A stretch of 64,000 bases of DNA from Kappaphycus alvarezii. Its lineage: Eukaryota > Rhodophyta > Florideophyceae > Gigartinales > Solieriaceae. Under the pieces are notes generated by a model. It worked only from the letters and a program-made list of their open reading frames with translations, had not been told where the DNA came from and ran no database searches. Made by a program: the position numbers and the translations under genes. Shown piece after piece: positions 20,740 to 32,100 of the stretch. The stretch covers positions 2,976,001-3,040,000 of the forward strand of contig NADL03000594.1 in NCBI GenBank assembly GCA_002205965.3, in the 5' to 3' direction. The first letter of the stretch is position 1. The number at the start of each line of letters is the position of its first letter.

Positions 20740-21240
20740 TTGAATTCAAGGGATCTCTACAGAATTTGGCTATGAAGCCACCCAATGATCCGCCCCAGGG
20801 AAAAGATGGCGTTGTACCGTCAAAAAGGCCTACGATATTCGGCCACAAATTTGGTTCCTGAGAGCCATGTACAGTACAGTGCATGAACTTAAATTCAGAG
20901 CGCGAGAGCTATATACAATACTGTGTATGGCTCTGGGCCACAAATTGTGAAAATTGCACTGCTACACAGTGTGACAAGCACAAAAACCGGGCGAAAAATG
21001 CTGTAGAGGATACTTTGTAACTGTATTCCAGGTTTTTTGTACTATGTATCCAACGCATTTTGATATTACTGAGTTTTCTACATACAAAGAGTTGAAGAAG
21101 GATTCGAGCCAGGGCCGAGAGGCAAGAAACACCCCGAAAAACACTACCACCACACCACGAAAAACTCTGAGACCACCATCCCGCTACTAACACCACGTTG
21201 TCTTGTCCCGTCTATTTTACTCAAAGCAGTGGCTGCCCAT
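20740..21240. other. Spacer with no recognised gene
   Basis: Contains only short frames. A weak tRNA-like promoter arrangement on the minus strand (21100-21159) is discussed as a finding. A TACAGTACAGTGCA repeat remnant lies at about 20870-20883. Confidence 0.5.
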
Positions 21241-21243
21241 GTC

Positions 21244-21352
21244 TCCTTGGACTTTCGATGTGCATACTGAAGTTCAAGGGGGTAATACCCGTTATACTGC
21301 AGGTTCCTCTTGTTTCTTTGGACTTTCGGTGCTTGGCTCTAAGTTCAAGGGG
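21244..21352. repeat. Imperfect direct repeat, about 39 bp, 71 bp apart
   Basis: Units at 21244-21282 and 21315-21352 share TTGGACTTTCG near the start and AAGTTCAAGGGG at the end, with several differences in the middle. The purpose is unknown. The repeat lies between the decayed gypsy element and the AT-rich region. Confidence 0.7.
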
Positions 21353-23066
21353 AAATTAAGCGCAATGAATGTCTAACTTTGAAGCCTTCCTGGTCCTTAA
21401 AGGTAATGGTCGGAGGCTTGCGGAACCACTAAGGACGCAGTAAGACCGCCACAGCTACCAAAAATTGAGTCAAATAGAACAACAGTTAGGTTTAATTGGT
21501 AGCGGAAGGAAACAGACGGAGGGTTTAGTGGGTAAAAAAATATAACAAGAAACAAAAGAACTGAAAGAAACAAAAAATTGAAAACACAGAACAGAAAAAA
21601 AGAAACAAAAGAGAGCACAATCAAAACGAAGACGTCGAAAATAAATAAGCCCTTCTAGTACCCGCACAAACCGGTAATATTATCCTGAATTACAGGGTGC
21701 AACAGCGAACGCAATCTTGTGCACAAAAATTCCAACTGCACCCTCTCAAAATGATGTACCAACAATCGTAATAATTTCGGCCCCATGCATTTCACACCCA
21801 CGCCTCATATATCTAAAAAATACGGTACGAGAATCTCTGTAGACATTTAATTTGTACGGTAAAAGTTGTTTTTGAAAAATTCTTCTCAGTGACCCCTCCA
21901 TTCAAATTTAAATTTCCCTCTGTGCTATCTCTATCCGCGTAGAGGTATTAGAGAGTGTGTATTCTCAACATCAATGTTACGTACTTGCATAATTTAACTT
22001 GAGGCCCCAACGCGGACGCCGAAATTGAGTTCAAGTGCATAACACGACTAACTTTCCTTATCGGATCGAAGGACAATGAAATTGTGGTACTTATCTAATC
22101 CTCTCAGATTGCACCTCGAAACCATCTCCAAAGTTATCTTGTTCTACTGCCTCGCAACGAAATTAAAATCGACGTTGCTATGATTCCCTATGCAATTATT
22201 TACACTGAATCGACCCCTCGTTTTTATGAATGCATCTTATTCTTTCCCACACTCCAATCGAGCTCAAAATTCACAAATTATATATATATTTATATTAACG
22301 GCACGAATCTGAGTGGGACTGCCCAAAATTAATCCTCAAAAGGTGCTATCTCTGATACAGAATTGGCCGAGTGACTGGAATATCTCTCTTTCGAAGTTAT
22401 CTGTTAGATTTTGCCGATGTTTCTATAGCATGCTCGGAAAATGAGAAAGTAGCCCGGTCATATCAAGAGTCTTTTTCCCGAGAAGTGCAAGCCTCTCTGA
22501 TTCGATAAGCTTAGCAAAACTACTTTCTTGCCGAGAATTCTTCCCTTACATTCATGTAGACCTCTCCTTTACATTTGGTACCAGTTCTGCGCATAGTGCA
22601 AGCACGAGGAAACCATGTAACGATGCATTCAAAAGGACTTGTGGAGCTTCTTCGTAAAAGTAAAAATCTGACAAGGTCTCCCAGCCTAGTTCGAAGAATT
22701 GAGCGGTCAGTCCTGCCATTCAGCTCTTTATTCTTAACTATCCAGCTCTCATAGAGAGCTAAAAGCGTCCTTCCAATCGTTTAAGAAGAAAAGATTAATG
22801 GCTGTGGGGTGAGAATTTAAATGGTTGCTGCATAGCAAACACCTCCTTCATGGCTGATGCGTACTCTCGAAAAGTATTTATATTACTTAACTAGCGTGAA
22901 TAATATTTGTGGTAGTTTGCGCATATCAATGTATGGGTAGGTATAGATTTTGTCGGTACAGAATTGCAGCGGCCGCGGCTAATCATAAAAATCATATTTT
23001 TTACTTACCTTTCGCTTAAGTTTTTCAACAGAACTCGCCTACTTGCCTGCCATCCGTTGCAGGTCA

Positions 23067-23102
23067 GCATGATATGAATTTACCGCATGATATGAATTTA
23101 CA
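23067..23102. repeat. 18-bp tandem duplication
   Basis: GCATGATATGAATTTAC followed by one base occurs twice in a row (23067-23084 and 23085-23102). This is an isolated short duplication in AT-rich DNA. Confidence 0.85.
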
Positions 23103-25491
23103 CCTCTGTACGTGAAGTAACTTACATAATTTTCCTTTTTTACGTGTTTTTGATGCTACCAAAATCTTATAGATACAAGTCGCTGGAGATGGCTCAAGAG
23201 AGAGAAAAATCACACAATGGTTCAGTCACTCTGACATAAAATTAGCGTTAAACTCTCAGGAAACACGTAGTGACAAAAAAAGAATATAATATGGTGAAGG
23301 GAGTGTAATGCTGTCCTAAGGCTCTGATCTTGCACTACAGAGCTCAGATTGAAGTACTAAACCGTTGTTTTTATTATAAATGTGTACTATGACATTCATG
23401 TCGGATAGAACTTCTCTCGAAACGAAAAGAACTCAACAATATTGATAGAAATACCTTTAAGAAAGTTATTGGGGGCTCAAACATTAAACCTCTACGTATC
23501 GGACATATTGATAACCACTTTTTGACCTTCTCATTTACAAGTATGAAGTCTGTTATGGATCAAACAATTTCCGAAGTTTTTCGTAAAGATGCAGAACAAG
23601 TAGGAATCTCCGGTCCATGTTTCATGCCGAGTCTACTTACATGATACGCACAAATATTAATCTCTCGTAGAGTCTCGTGCTTCTCCCACGTTCGAAGATG
23701 TACAGGATCATATGCAGATATTGATGTGGTATATTTTCAACGAATGTACAGTGAGACCCTAGCGCATTATTTCATGAAAATGGTATCTAATCCTTATATA
23801 ACTCCAAATAGTTGGCTACGGAACTCATAAAATTGAGAAAAATGATTACCGATTCACCGCTTGAGTCCCTCGCTTTGACTCCTGTGAACTTCATATTCTC
23901 AATATCTTCGGAGAAGGTCGTAATAAACTCATTCCAACTCACGCTGGTCGTCTCCAGCAATATGAGTTTAACTGATTCAAAATAATTACATGAACAAGGC
24001 TGAAAACTTAGTGGAAACATGTGCACACCACCGACCGATCCATGAGGCAACAAAGATTAGAATGGCTCGAATTCGTCAACGTAAAGCATAAATACATATA
24101 AATAGTACTTTTTGTCATCCATGAGAAATCCTGAATAAGATATGATGACTCTCTTACTCAATCTGTTTTGTTCTACCTGATCTCCGACCTTCCTATCCAA
24201 AAATGTAACCATAAATGCTTTTCGAACCGAGCATGCTAAACCGTGCCTCGTGAAGGATATACAGCAAATTCATGCATTCAAATGTGAAGTAGAGAGGCAG
24301 GAAACCCGGGCGCTTCTAAAGGAGTAGTGGAGGCGATGTCAATAGGTTTCAGAAAGCTGGGGGTAATGGGTCAGTGGATTGTAGCTAGATTCCCCCACGA
24401 ATCCAGAAGACCTTCCTACTTTTATAGCCATTACTATAACTATACCGTAGTATATGTAGATTATAGCTTACTCACTAAAAAATACAGTAGTAACTAGAGA
24501 ATAGGTACTAATAAGTGTAACTACTAAACGAGATACTATAAAGATTTGTAGCGTGCCGCTACGTCGAATAAATTGCTTACGCATAAATAAAAAGGTTAGG
24601 TATAAAAAACCATAGGATAAACACCAGCTCATAGAAATAGATCTATACCTAAGTTATCGATTACATCATTGGGTAATAGAGAACTACAATAAAGACGGCG
24701 AACAGATCTCTATTACACAGCGTTGTAACAGGGAAATCGTTACAAAATGAAACGGTAAGCCGCAGCACTACATAAAAGTCAAAACCATCTTTTACCCTCC
24801 AAAATCGACAAAAAATTCCCAAAAACCATACTTGCATTAAAATCCATCAAAATAGGTATTTTTCTCATGGGAAGAAGCAATGCGCAGATATCTCCTGGTG
24901 CGATACTTTGACCGGTTTCATAGGCTCGGGAAAAATTAGTATTTACATAATCAGTCTGTGCAGAACAGTTGTGGAATCCATTGCAAACCGCCCAAATCGG
25001 GTTGAATTTTACATAGAACTTGCGCACAAAACGGTGAAAATGGAAGCCTATATTGAATAAAACTATCGATAAATAGTTTTGTTTTCAGCACCTCCAAGCG
25101 AACATCTGTCGTTGTCGATAAACCGCTTTTATCATTACGGGAGGTCTGCTAGCTGAAATTTCATGGAATCTCCAGCCCTGGTCTGAAAATCTCCCTTCCA
25201 CTTCCCAGGTACAGAAATTCCATCTCGTGGAGCACGAAATATCTATATTTTACCATGACCGTGACTTCTATGATATATTTGGCAACACATTCTTCACCTA
25301 TAGTATGACAGAAGCCCCAACCATACATGGCGTCCCGAAAATATTTTTTGCGATGTGTCGTTGCGACATTCGAATCTTTGCTCAGTTCCTGTTTTTGATT
25401 ATCATTAATCCGTCGTCACGAATGAACTGTTACTTCATATGAGTCGGGAGCATGCGTTCAAAATTAAAATCGAATAGTATGGCGTAAGTTG

Positions 25492-25512
25492 TTTCTAGAA
25501 TAATTCTAGAAA
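25492..25512. repeat. Palindrome TTTCTAGAA-TAA-TTCTAGAAA
   Basis: Two TTCTAGAA blocks separated by TAA. The outer bases are also symmetric, giving 9-bp arms around a 3-bp centre. Each block fits the nTTCnnGAAn unit of heat-shock elements, but the spacing between blocks is 3 rather than 2 and no gene starts nearby. Confidence 0.8.
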
Positions 25513-26958
25513 AATTTTAGAGAAAAAATTTAGAAAAAATTTCAGGAAAAAAAATAATCTAACGAGTGATTTTTTGGAAGAATCAGAAATTCTGCTCGAG
25601 AACTTCGGGTGAACTGAATTGTCACGTCTTCGCAGAATAAATGAAAAAATTTCAGACGTAATCCTATTTTTGTAGCAGGACATTTTTTGTATGAAGAATT
25701 GACAGGTACATCTTCTGAAGACCTTTCTAGATTCCAGTAAAGGTTAGATTGCACAATAAAGACCTGTCAGGAAAATACAATAGAAAAAGTTCCCCGGGAA
25801 TTCCTGTATTTTAAACCATTTGGTAGATAAAATATCAGTAATTAAACCAGAAACAACAAAAGGTTTTAATATGACTCAATAACTTATGGTTAAGTTATTA
25901 TTTTTGTTATTTTTCTGTGCCTAGGCAATAATTATTATTTATTTTATCAGAATTTCTTTAACTTCAATTAAAATATCTTACAGTCTGATGGGGCTATATT
26001 TTCCCAACGAAGCCAATTTTTTCAAACTGTAGTATCCAATAGAGTTCAGGGATCGGCCTTTTATGCCCATGTGATATTAGGGATTAGTTTAGAATAGGGT
26101 TTTAACCCACTTGTGGTCTTTGAACAAAACAATAAATACCGTGCAGTAGCTACAGGGGCAGGCTTTGAAACCACTGGAGGCAGCGGGAGCATCAGAAGTA
26201 GCAGTTGCTAGAAATATCTGCAACAGAAGCAGTTTGTGGATTGTGTTAAGGTAGGAGCAGGGGCGGTGAGTCGTGACCGGTTCAGTCCGACCGCCCCGTC
26301 CGACCCGGTTATGAGTCGAATGGGTCTTATACTTTAATTTACGCCCTAATTTTGTCCTTAATACAGGAATGAAATCTTGAAACTTATGGCTATCACATCC
26401 ACCCCAATAGTTTCGGCCAAAAAGAAAAGAAGAGTAAGTTAATTTTTCCTTTTTTGCTTTTTATTGGTACTTCCCCCATCTTAGTATATTCCCCGCGAAC
26501 AAAACGTGCTCGTTTATCGACAAAGGTAAGATTGGCAACTTGATTTAGCCCAAGAAGCGGGTGGCTTACCTTCCCGTTTAGGGGTTGGCCATCACTCAAC
26601 CTAATGCACACGCACTATTCAGATTAACCGCGCTCACATCTTTGGAAGTGCACGCTACCTAATCACCTAATACTTGCTCAAATCGGTATTATTTGCTTCG
26701 TAGTCATCTGCACATGAATTTTGCGCTATTTTCGTGCCTCCCATTTTCCCAGAAATGTAGTTACCTTTTAGGGAATTCGTAGAATAGACCTTTTTTAGGA
26801 TGAGGCTTGTAGCTTGCAAAAAGCAGAAAATTTTAGCTCCACCGTTGCGGCTAGGAGCCAATTTCAAGCACCTTCAAGAAGTTTTATTCAATCAGATACC
26901 GACTATATGTAAAATCTACGGGAAGTAGGGAGTCTAAAGTACTGCATACCGTATTTGA

Positions 26959-26970
26959 TACTGTACAGTA
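26959..26970. repeat. TACTGTACAGTA palindrome
   Basis: The fourth exact copy of the 12-bp palindrome in this window, here alone in AT-rich DNA with no element recognised next to it. Confidence 0.8.
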
Positions 26971-28229
26971 ATTCTTCGAGGTGGAGGTTTTTTTGCAGTA
27001 ATAGCAAGAGTTACTACAATATCAATGATATTATAATGCCCCAAAAACTAAAATACCATTGTACAATTACCCATGAAAGTATGAATAATTAACCTATATT
27101 AAAAACAGTTCTGGTCATTTTAATTGTTATGGAAGCCTTTTCTACTTACGGAAGGCCCATTAGGATTGTTTAATAAAAACAAAATATTCGTACAAAACGA
27201 TACATCAGAACAGTCAAGAAGTAGAGGAACAAAAAGATTACATGAAACTCTTTTTATTACTTTGCGTACCTAAAGTATATAATTTCAGCAGCGAGTCCTT
27301 GGCAGACCGTGATAAGCCCTTCTCAAAAATATCTACGCTTAAAAGTGACTCACAGACCTTAAAAGATTAAAAAACTTCGAGGAAAAAATTGAGGCCTTTC
27401 ACTGACGAAACAGAGGTAAAAAAAATAGGGGAAGATATGACAAAATATTTCGTAAGTAATTAATATAAAAATTCGACGAAAAGAAGTCCAACTTATAAGA
27501 TAGGACGACCTGTGTCTTTGCGTGATCTTCGGGGCCTTATTCATCCAACAATATTTGAATGTCCCGCTCTATTTTAGGACCTAACATATTTTACATTACT
27601 CAATTAGCAAGTAATTGTTTTCTGAAGAGAGACTGATATTTCTCCGTTTGATACAAATCTACGCAAATGAACAGCATGTGCAGAAGTCAGCTTCAACTGT
27701 TCCAAAATTTCACTGCTCAAGGCTTTGAATGAGTAAAAATATAACATTTTAGCGCGATTGCCTAATATCGCATCCCCATATCGCTATATCTGCCTTTTTA
27801 GTGTCATATTTTACTCTTTAGATGTATTTTAAACTCTATAATGCAGAAATATAGATATTGATCTTGCACAAAAAGGCCCAGAAAGTTTGAAAAATCTACA
27901 TCCCTGTGATAAGTCGTAGCAAACCGCTTTATCTCCGCTGGTAAACCGTAACATCGAGTTATACTCCGTTGAAGAAAATATTTTTAAGTAAATGTTGGGG
28001 TTTCAATCAACTACCAACTAAATCAACACAGACCCGCTGCAGAATATATGTGTATTGGCTTTCCATTGCTAAGAAGATGCCATTCTTGAACTTAATTCCA
28101 CTAAAATCAAGAAACTATTTCTGAAATTCCATTCTACTGCACTTTATCTTAATTATAACTGCAACAGAAGAAGAATACTGTTGTTAAAAATCCGTTCCTT
28201 TCTGTAAGAAAGCGGGCCTATCTACGAAC

Positions 28230-28553
28230 TCATATTTTCATCCCTGACCTCTGATTTTTCAAAACAACCCTTCCCACATATTTCCTTTTAAGAACAAAAT
28301 ACCGAAACAAATGTTCCCCTACGAATCCAAATTCACTTTGAAAATCCATTTTCCATTTTATCTCTGAGGATTTTGCTCCTCCTTTTTCAAAAAAGAAATC
28401 TTTAGACTCATGATCCGCTTCGTCCTCCAAATTTAGTTCCGATATTTTTTTATCAAGCAAATTTTTTATTGCCCTGGTCGCGTGCAAATTCAAAGCTTCG
28501 ACATTGCCTCGCATTTTTTTTTCGCCTAAGGCCTTGAAAAATTTCGAAGACAT
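28230..28553 (-). CDS. Hypothetical protein, 107 aa
   Basis: An ATG-started frame rich in Lys and Glu that looks more protein-like than its surroundings (for example RGNVEALNLHATRAIKNLL, then acidic LNLEDEADHESKDFF). The base composition around 28.2-29.1 kb is less AT-rich than the flanks. No family is recognised and there is no supporting motif. It points away from the acidic plus-strand frame at 28750-29103. It could be a gene, an exon or a relic. Confidence 0.25.
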   Translation of the reverse strand: MSSKFFKALGEKKMRGNVEALNLHATRAIKNLLDKKISELNLEDEADHESKDFFFEKGGAKSSEIKWKMDFQSEFGFVGEHLFRYFVLKRKYVGRVVLKNQRSGMKI

Positions 28554-28749
28554 CGACCTATTTCAAGTTCAACGTCGTTGAAGCAAAAACCCTGATATCA
28601 ACAACCTCATCGACTCACCCCCCTTTTGCCCTCAATATGGCCAACCTTCGCCCGTCCCTTACAATCTCCAACTCATCCAGAGCCGGTCATCCCCTCAATT
28701 CCCTGACCTTGATAGACAATGGACCAGCTGACTACCATGATTATTGTAG

Positions 28750-29103
28750 CAGAATGGACCGGGAAGGCGTTCGAGAGTAAGTTCGCCGTCATTGTTTCAG
28801 GAAAGCGGAGAAAACAGAGAAGGAGGTAGAGGAAGAGGATGCAATAGAGGGCGTTTAGATGAGGAGGAGGTTGAGGCTGATGTGGAAGGATCAGAAGGTG
28901 AGGAGGACTGGGCGGGCCCAAGAAAGCCATTGGTTTACAACGATGTCGGAGCTGCTGTGGAGGACGGAGGAGAGAATAAGGGAGTAATCATTATTTATGA
29001 CTGCTCTCATGGGGATGAAGCGGAGTTTAAAGGTCGTAAGAAGGCATTGGAAGAGCTGGATATGTCCGAAGAGGCCATCTATCATTCTTGGTCGTTCGAC
29101 TAA
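28750..29103 (+). CDS. Acidic hypothetical reading frame, 117 codons open
   Basis: Open from the TAG at 28747 to the stop after 29100. It encodes a Gly/Arg stretch, then a strongly Glu/Asp-rich segment, then a folded-looking end (VIIIYDCSHGDEAEFKG). There is no ATG near the start of the open frame, so if real it would be an exon. An ATG at 28637 opens another frame that ends in a GTAAGT, but I could not build a convincing intron. The local GC content is higher than that of the flanks. No family is recognised. Confidence 0.25.
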   Translation, partial: QNGPGRRSRVSSPSLFQESGENREGGRGRGCNRGRLDEEEVEADVEGSEGEEDWAGPRKPLVYNDVGAAVEDGGENKGVIIIYDCSHGDEAEFKGRKKALEELDMSEEAIYHSWSFD

Positions 29104-29109
29104 ATTTGT

Positions 29110-32100
29110 AGGAGCTGCATTTGGGGTATTGATATTTTGGAGGAATTTTTTGGCTCTGATCTCGAGAACTAAGATTGTGAAATCTAGATATTTATCCTAA
29201 ACGTATCTGCTGTTAGTCTTTCTCGTTCACACGATTCCATTTAGTGAATTTTGTGGTACTTCGAGTATTGTTTGTTTTATGAGACTTTAGGGTTATCCCA
29301 AAAGTCTATATACGATGAGTAAACTCCTTTCTCTTGTAGAGGTCAAGCAAGTTGGGAGCCAACTTCAAGTGTAAATCCAAGTATTCTATAAGTTGGAAGT
29401 CAACTTCTCCTCCAAGGAAAATTTCTTCAATGCTAGCCCCTGAGCATAAGTGGTAGACCCTGCCCCTTTTATACCTCCTTATAGCCTCTCGGCCCCACTT
29501 CCTTGTTCATCTCTTCTATTCCCCATAAAAATACTTAGATAGAACTTTTGCCGCTTACAATGCCTTCATTTGGGGAAAACAGGCTCTCAGAATAATATAC
29601 TTGGCAGGTTTACCCCCATCAAATACAAAACAGAAGCTACCAAGTAAATTACGATCTGATCGCGAAGTTCAATCCGCCAGAGAAGATTAATATTTTACCG
29701 ATAGGTGGATCAAACAATACGTAAAAAACGCCATTTACCCTAACAATATAAAGGGAAAGTTATCTTTGCCCACATTCTACCTTCAATCCAACATATCGAG
29801 AGTCTGTCATTCAGGATGATTGTAAAACGAAATATATAGCATCATAAGGGGTGGGAAACTATCATAAACCATCAATTAATATCAGAGAAGAAAGTTATAA
29901 AGCCCTACAGGAGAACAATGCGAAAATGTATAACAAAAAAGGGTTGAGGAAGTGATTCCACTGATAATTTAATTCTTTTTTTGCAAAAGCTTGTATCTAC
30001 TAATTATATAAGATGTCTTATCACTAAATGAGAACATTTTGGATCACATTAGAAACTAATTGCAGGGTTCATATATGTTGAATCGATCCGCATCGTCATT
30101 AATTCGTACTGGGCGAAGGGAACAGAAAAATATTTTTGTACAAAAAAAAAAGGTGAAAGTGCGCATATTTAGGGATCAGTAATAAGATGATTTAAAATTA
30201 TGCCCAGGAACAATGCCGTGATAGAGGAGAAAGAAACTTTTCAGATAAAAATTTAATATACGCGGAAGGTGTCATTGGCTTCAGGGTTTTGACGGAACTG
30301 CTCATACGCATACCAAAAGAGATATTCTCTGGGGGTCCCTCCACATTAACTCTGCTGCAGCTCTTTTCCAGCTCCAGCAAAATTCCAGAAAGACCGCTTG
30401 ATTGTGATCGGATCTGTCCTCCAGCGCATTATGCGAAGACGTTACTTCCGTCTGCTATTGCTGTTTCCGGATTTCACGTCCCCATACAAATAGCTGACAG
30501 GATTAAGGACGCCGCGGCTCTCACCGTCCAAGATATTCGCAAAATGATGCGCTTGACATCCGCTGACCCCTATCTTCTCTGTTGAACAGCTCCAATATCT
30601 TCAAAGTTGTTGATCTAGGCTAGAGAAATAAACATCGCAGCACTTTAGCCAGAAAATTCATATCGTCTGCGTCCCTGTAGGTTGAGCAGAACTATTAATT
30701 TTACACTGTACCCTTTAGCACCATTCCGTGTCCATTATCCTAAATAAACCAGAAATCCAACAGAAGGCACTAAACGGGCCGCCCTCACCAAACCCTGCAC
30801 TACTTTCTCAACTCTCCTCGCTTTCTTTCAGCGTTTCCTAGTCAGCTTAGGGAAAATTGTAGAGATTCCAGGACAAACCGCAGAACATTCAACAAACCAG
30901 TGCTGATTAGAGACTTGAAAGATGCCCAACGCTCGTTGATACAGCCAAGACCATGACAAGGCCACAAGATTCAAGGATAGAAACTAATATGAACAAGGGC
31001 AGCCGAGTCGAGCGGGAGATAGGAAATTTCTCCGAATTTCTGAAGATCTGAAGAAATTTAGTTTAGTCTATATCACTCCGCCGCATAGATTCCTAGGACT
31101 TTAATATACCTAGCCATCGCAGTAAACAAATACCATGCTTCCCAACGATTATTTATTTGGTATAGTGATTTCGCTCCTACTTTCGCTCGCATCGATTGGA
31201 TCAGGAAGGGTCTGGCGATTCTTTGCGGTCCTATTCGGGATTATGCAGTGACCCTCTTTTATCAATCAAGTAGAGGAACACTGAGGGTTCATTTAGTGTA
31301 ACAGATATGCTGGATGATACCCAGTCGACTTGCGTGGTAGGAGCATGTAAGCGAAATGTTTCGGCAGGGGCAGATGACACTCCACTTCATGATCAAGTAG
31401 AGGGGAGGTCAGCAAAGCGAGAATTCGCATAGGATTTTACTGCATGACATGGACGAGAGTTGATCAGATAGCCCGTCCGCTGCCCTAGAAAGTTTGAATA
31501 CATCCAGGTATAATTTTTTATGAGGCATGAAAAAGCCGTCCTCAAGGGAGCAAGAATACAGTGGTACAATGCAAAATATTTATACCAACACTTTCCCTAC
31601 ATATACATCCTTTTACAAACATTTTACTTGCATGTGCAAATTTCCATCCTACAACAGTAAGGAGGCGTCTTTTCAAAGTATAGAGATAAGAACACAAAAC
31701 ACAACATTTTTCATTAACGAAACATTGAAATGTTGTCTATACCATCTGCAAATACAAGAGAGAATTATAGTACTCAGGCTCATAAAACTAGCAGTCAATC
31801 CCATTCAAAATGCATAACATAAAAAACCGAATGATGTAGCCGCTTGGACAAAAATCTGTACAATATTATTTTTCGACACTTTACTCTCCATACTAAAAAT
31901 GAGAATCATTTCAAAGCATATATTTACGCGAGGAGGTTGACCAAAGTCCATTTATTCGAAGAATGGAAAAGAACAACCACGAAAATTGAACATCTTTATT
32001 AGCTAGCCGTTTAAAATAACTTTTGGTTTCAGGCTGGCTTTTATGAACTGTTTCGATCCCTTATTCTGCTCTGTTCAAAAAAAGGTAAGCGAATATGGAT

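Larger units (their letters stand above)
21660..28200. other. AT-rich region without genes
   Basis: About 6.5 kb of AT-rich DNA with stop codons in every frame at short intervals and no recognisable protein, RNA or transposon end. Small structures seen are an 18-bp tandem duplication at 23067-23102, a 21-bp palindrome at 25492-25512, a 9-bp-arm hairpin at 25878-25899 and the TACTGTACAGTA palindrome at 26959-26970. Confidence 0.6.

Noticed and set aside
21061-21170. A functional tRNA gene on the minus strand
   Set aside because: The A and B box-like motifs are there, but the T-arm and anticodon arm do not pair properly, so it is at most a relic.
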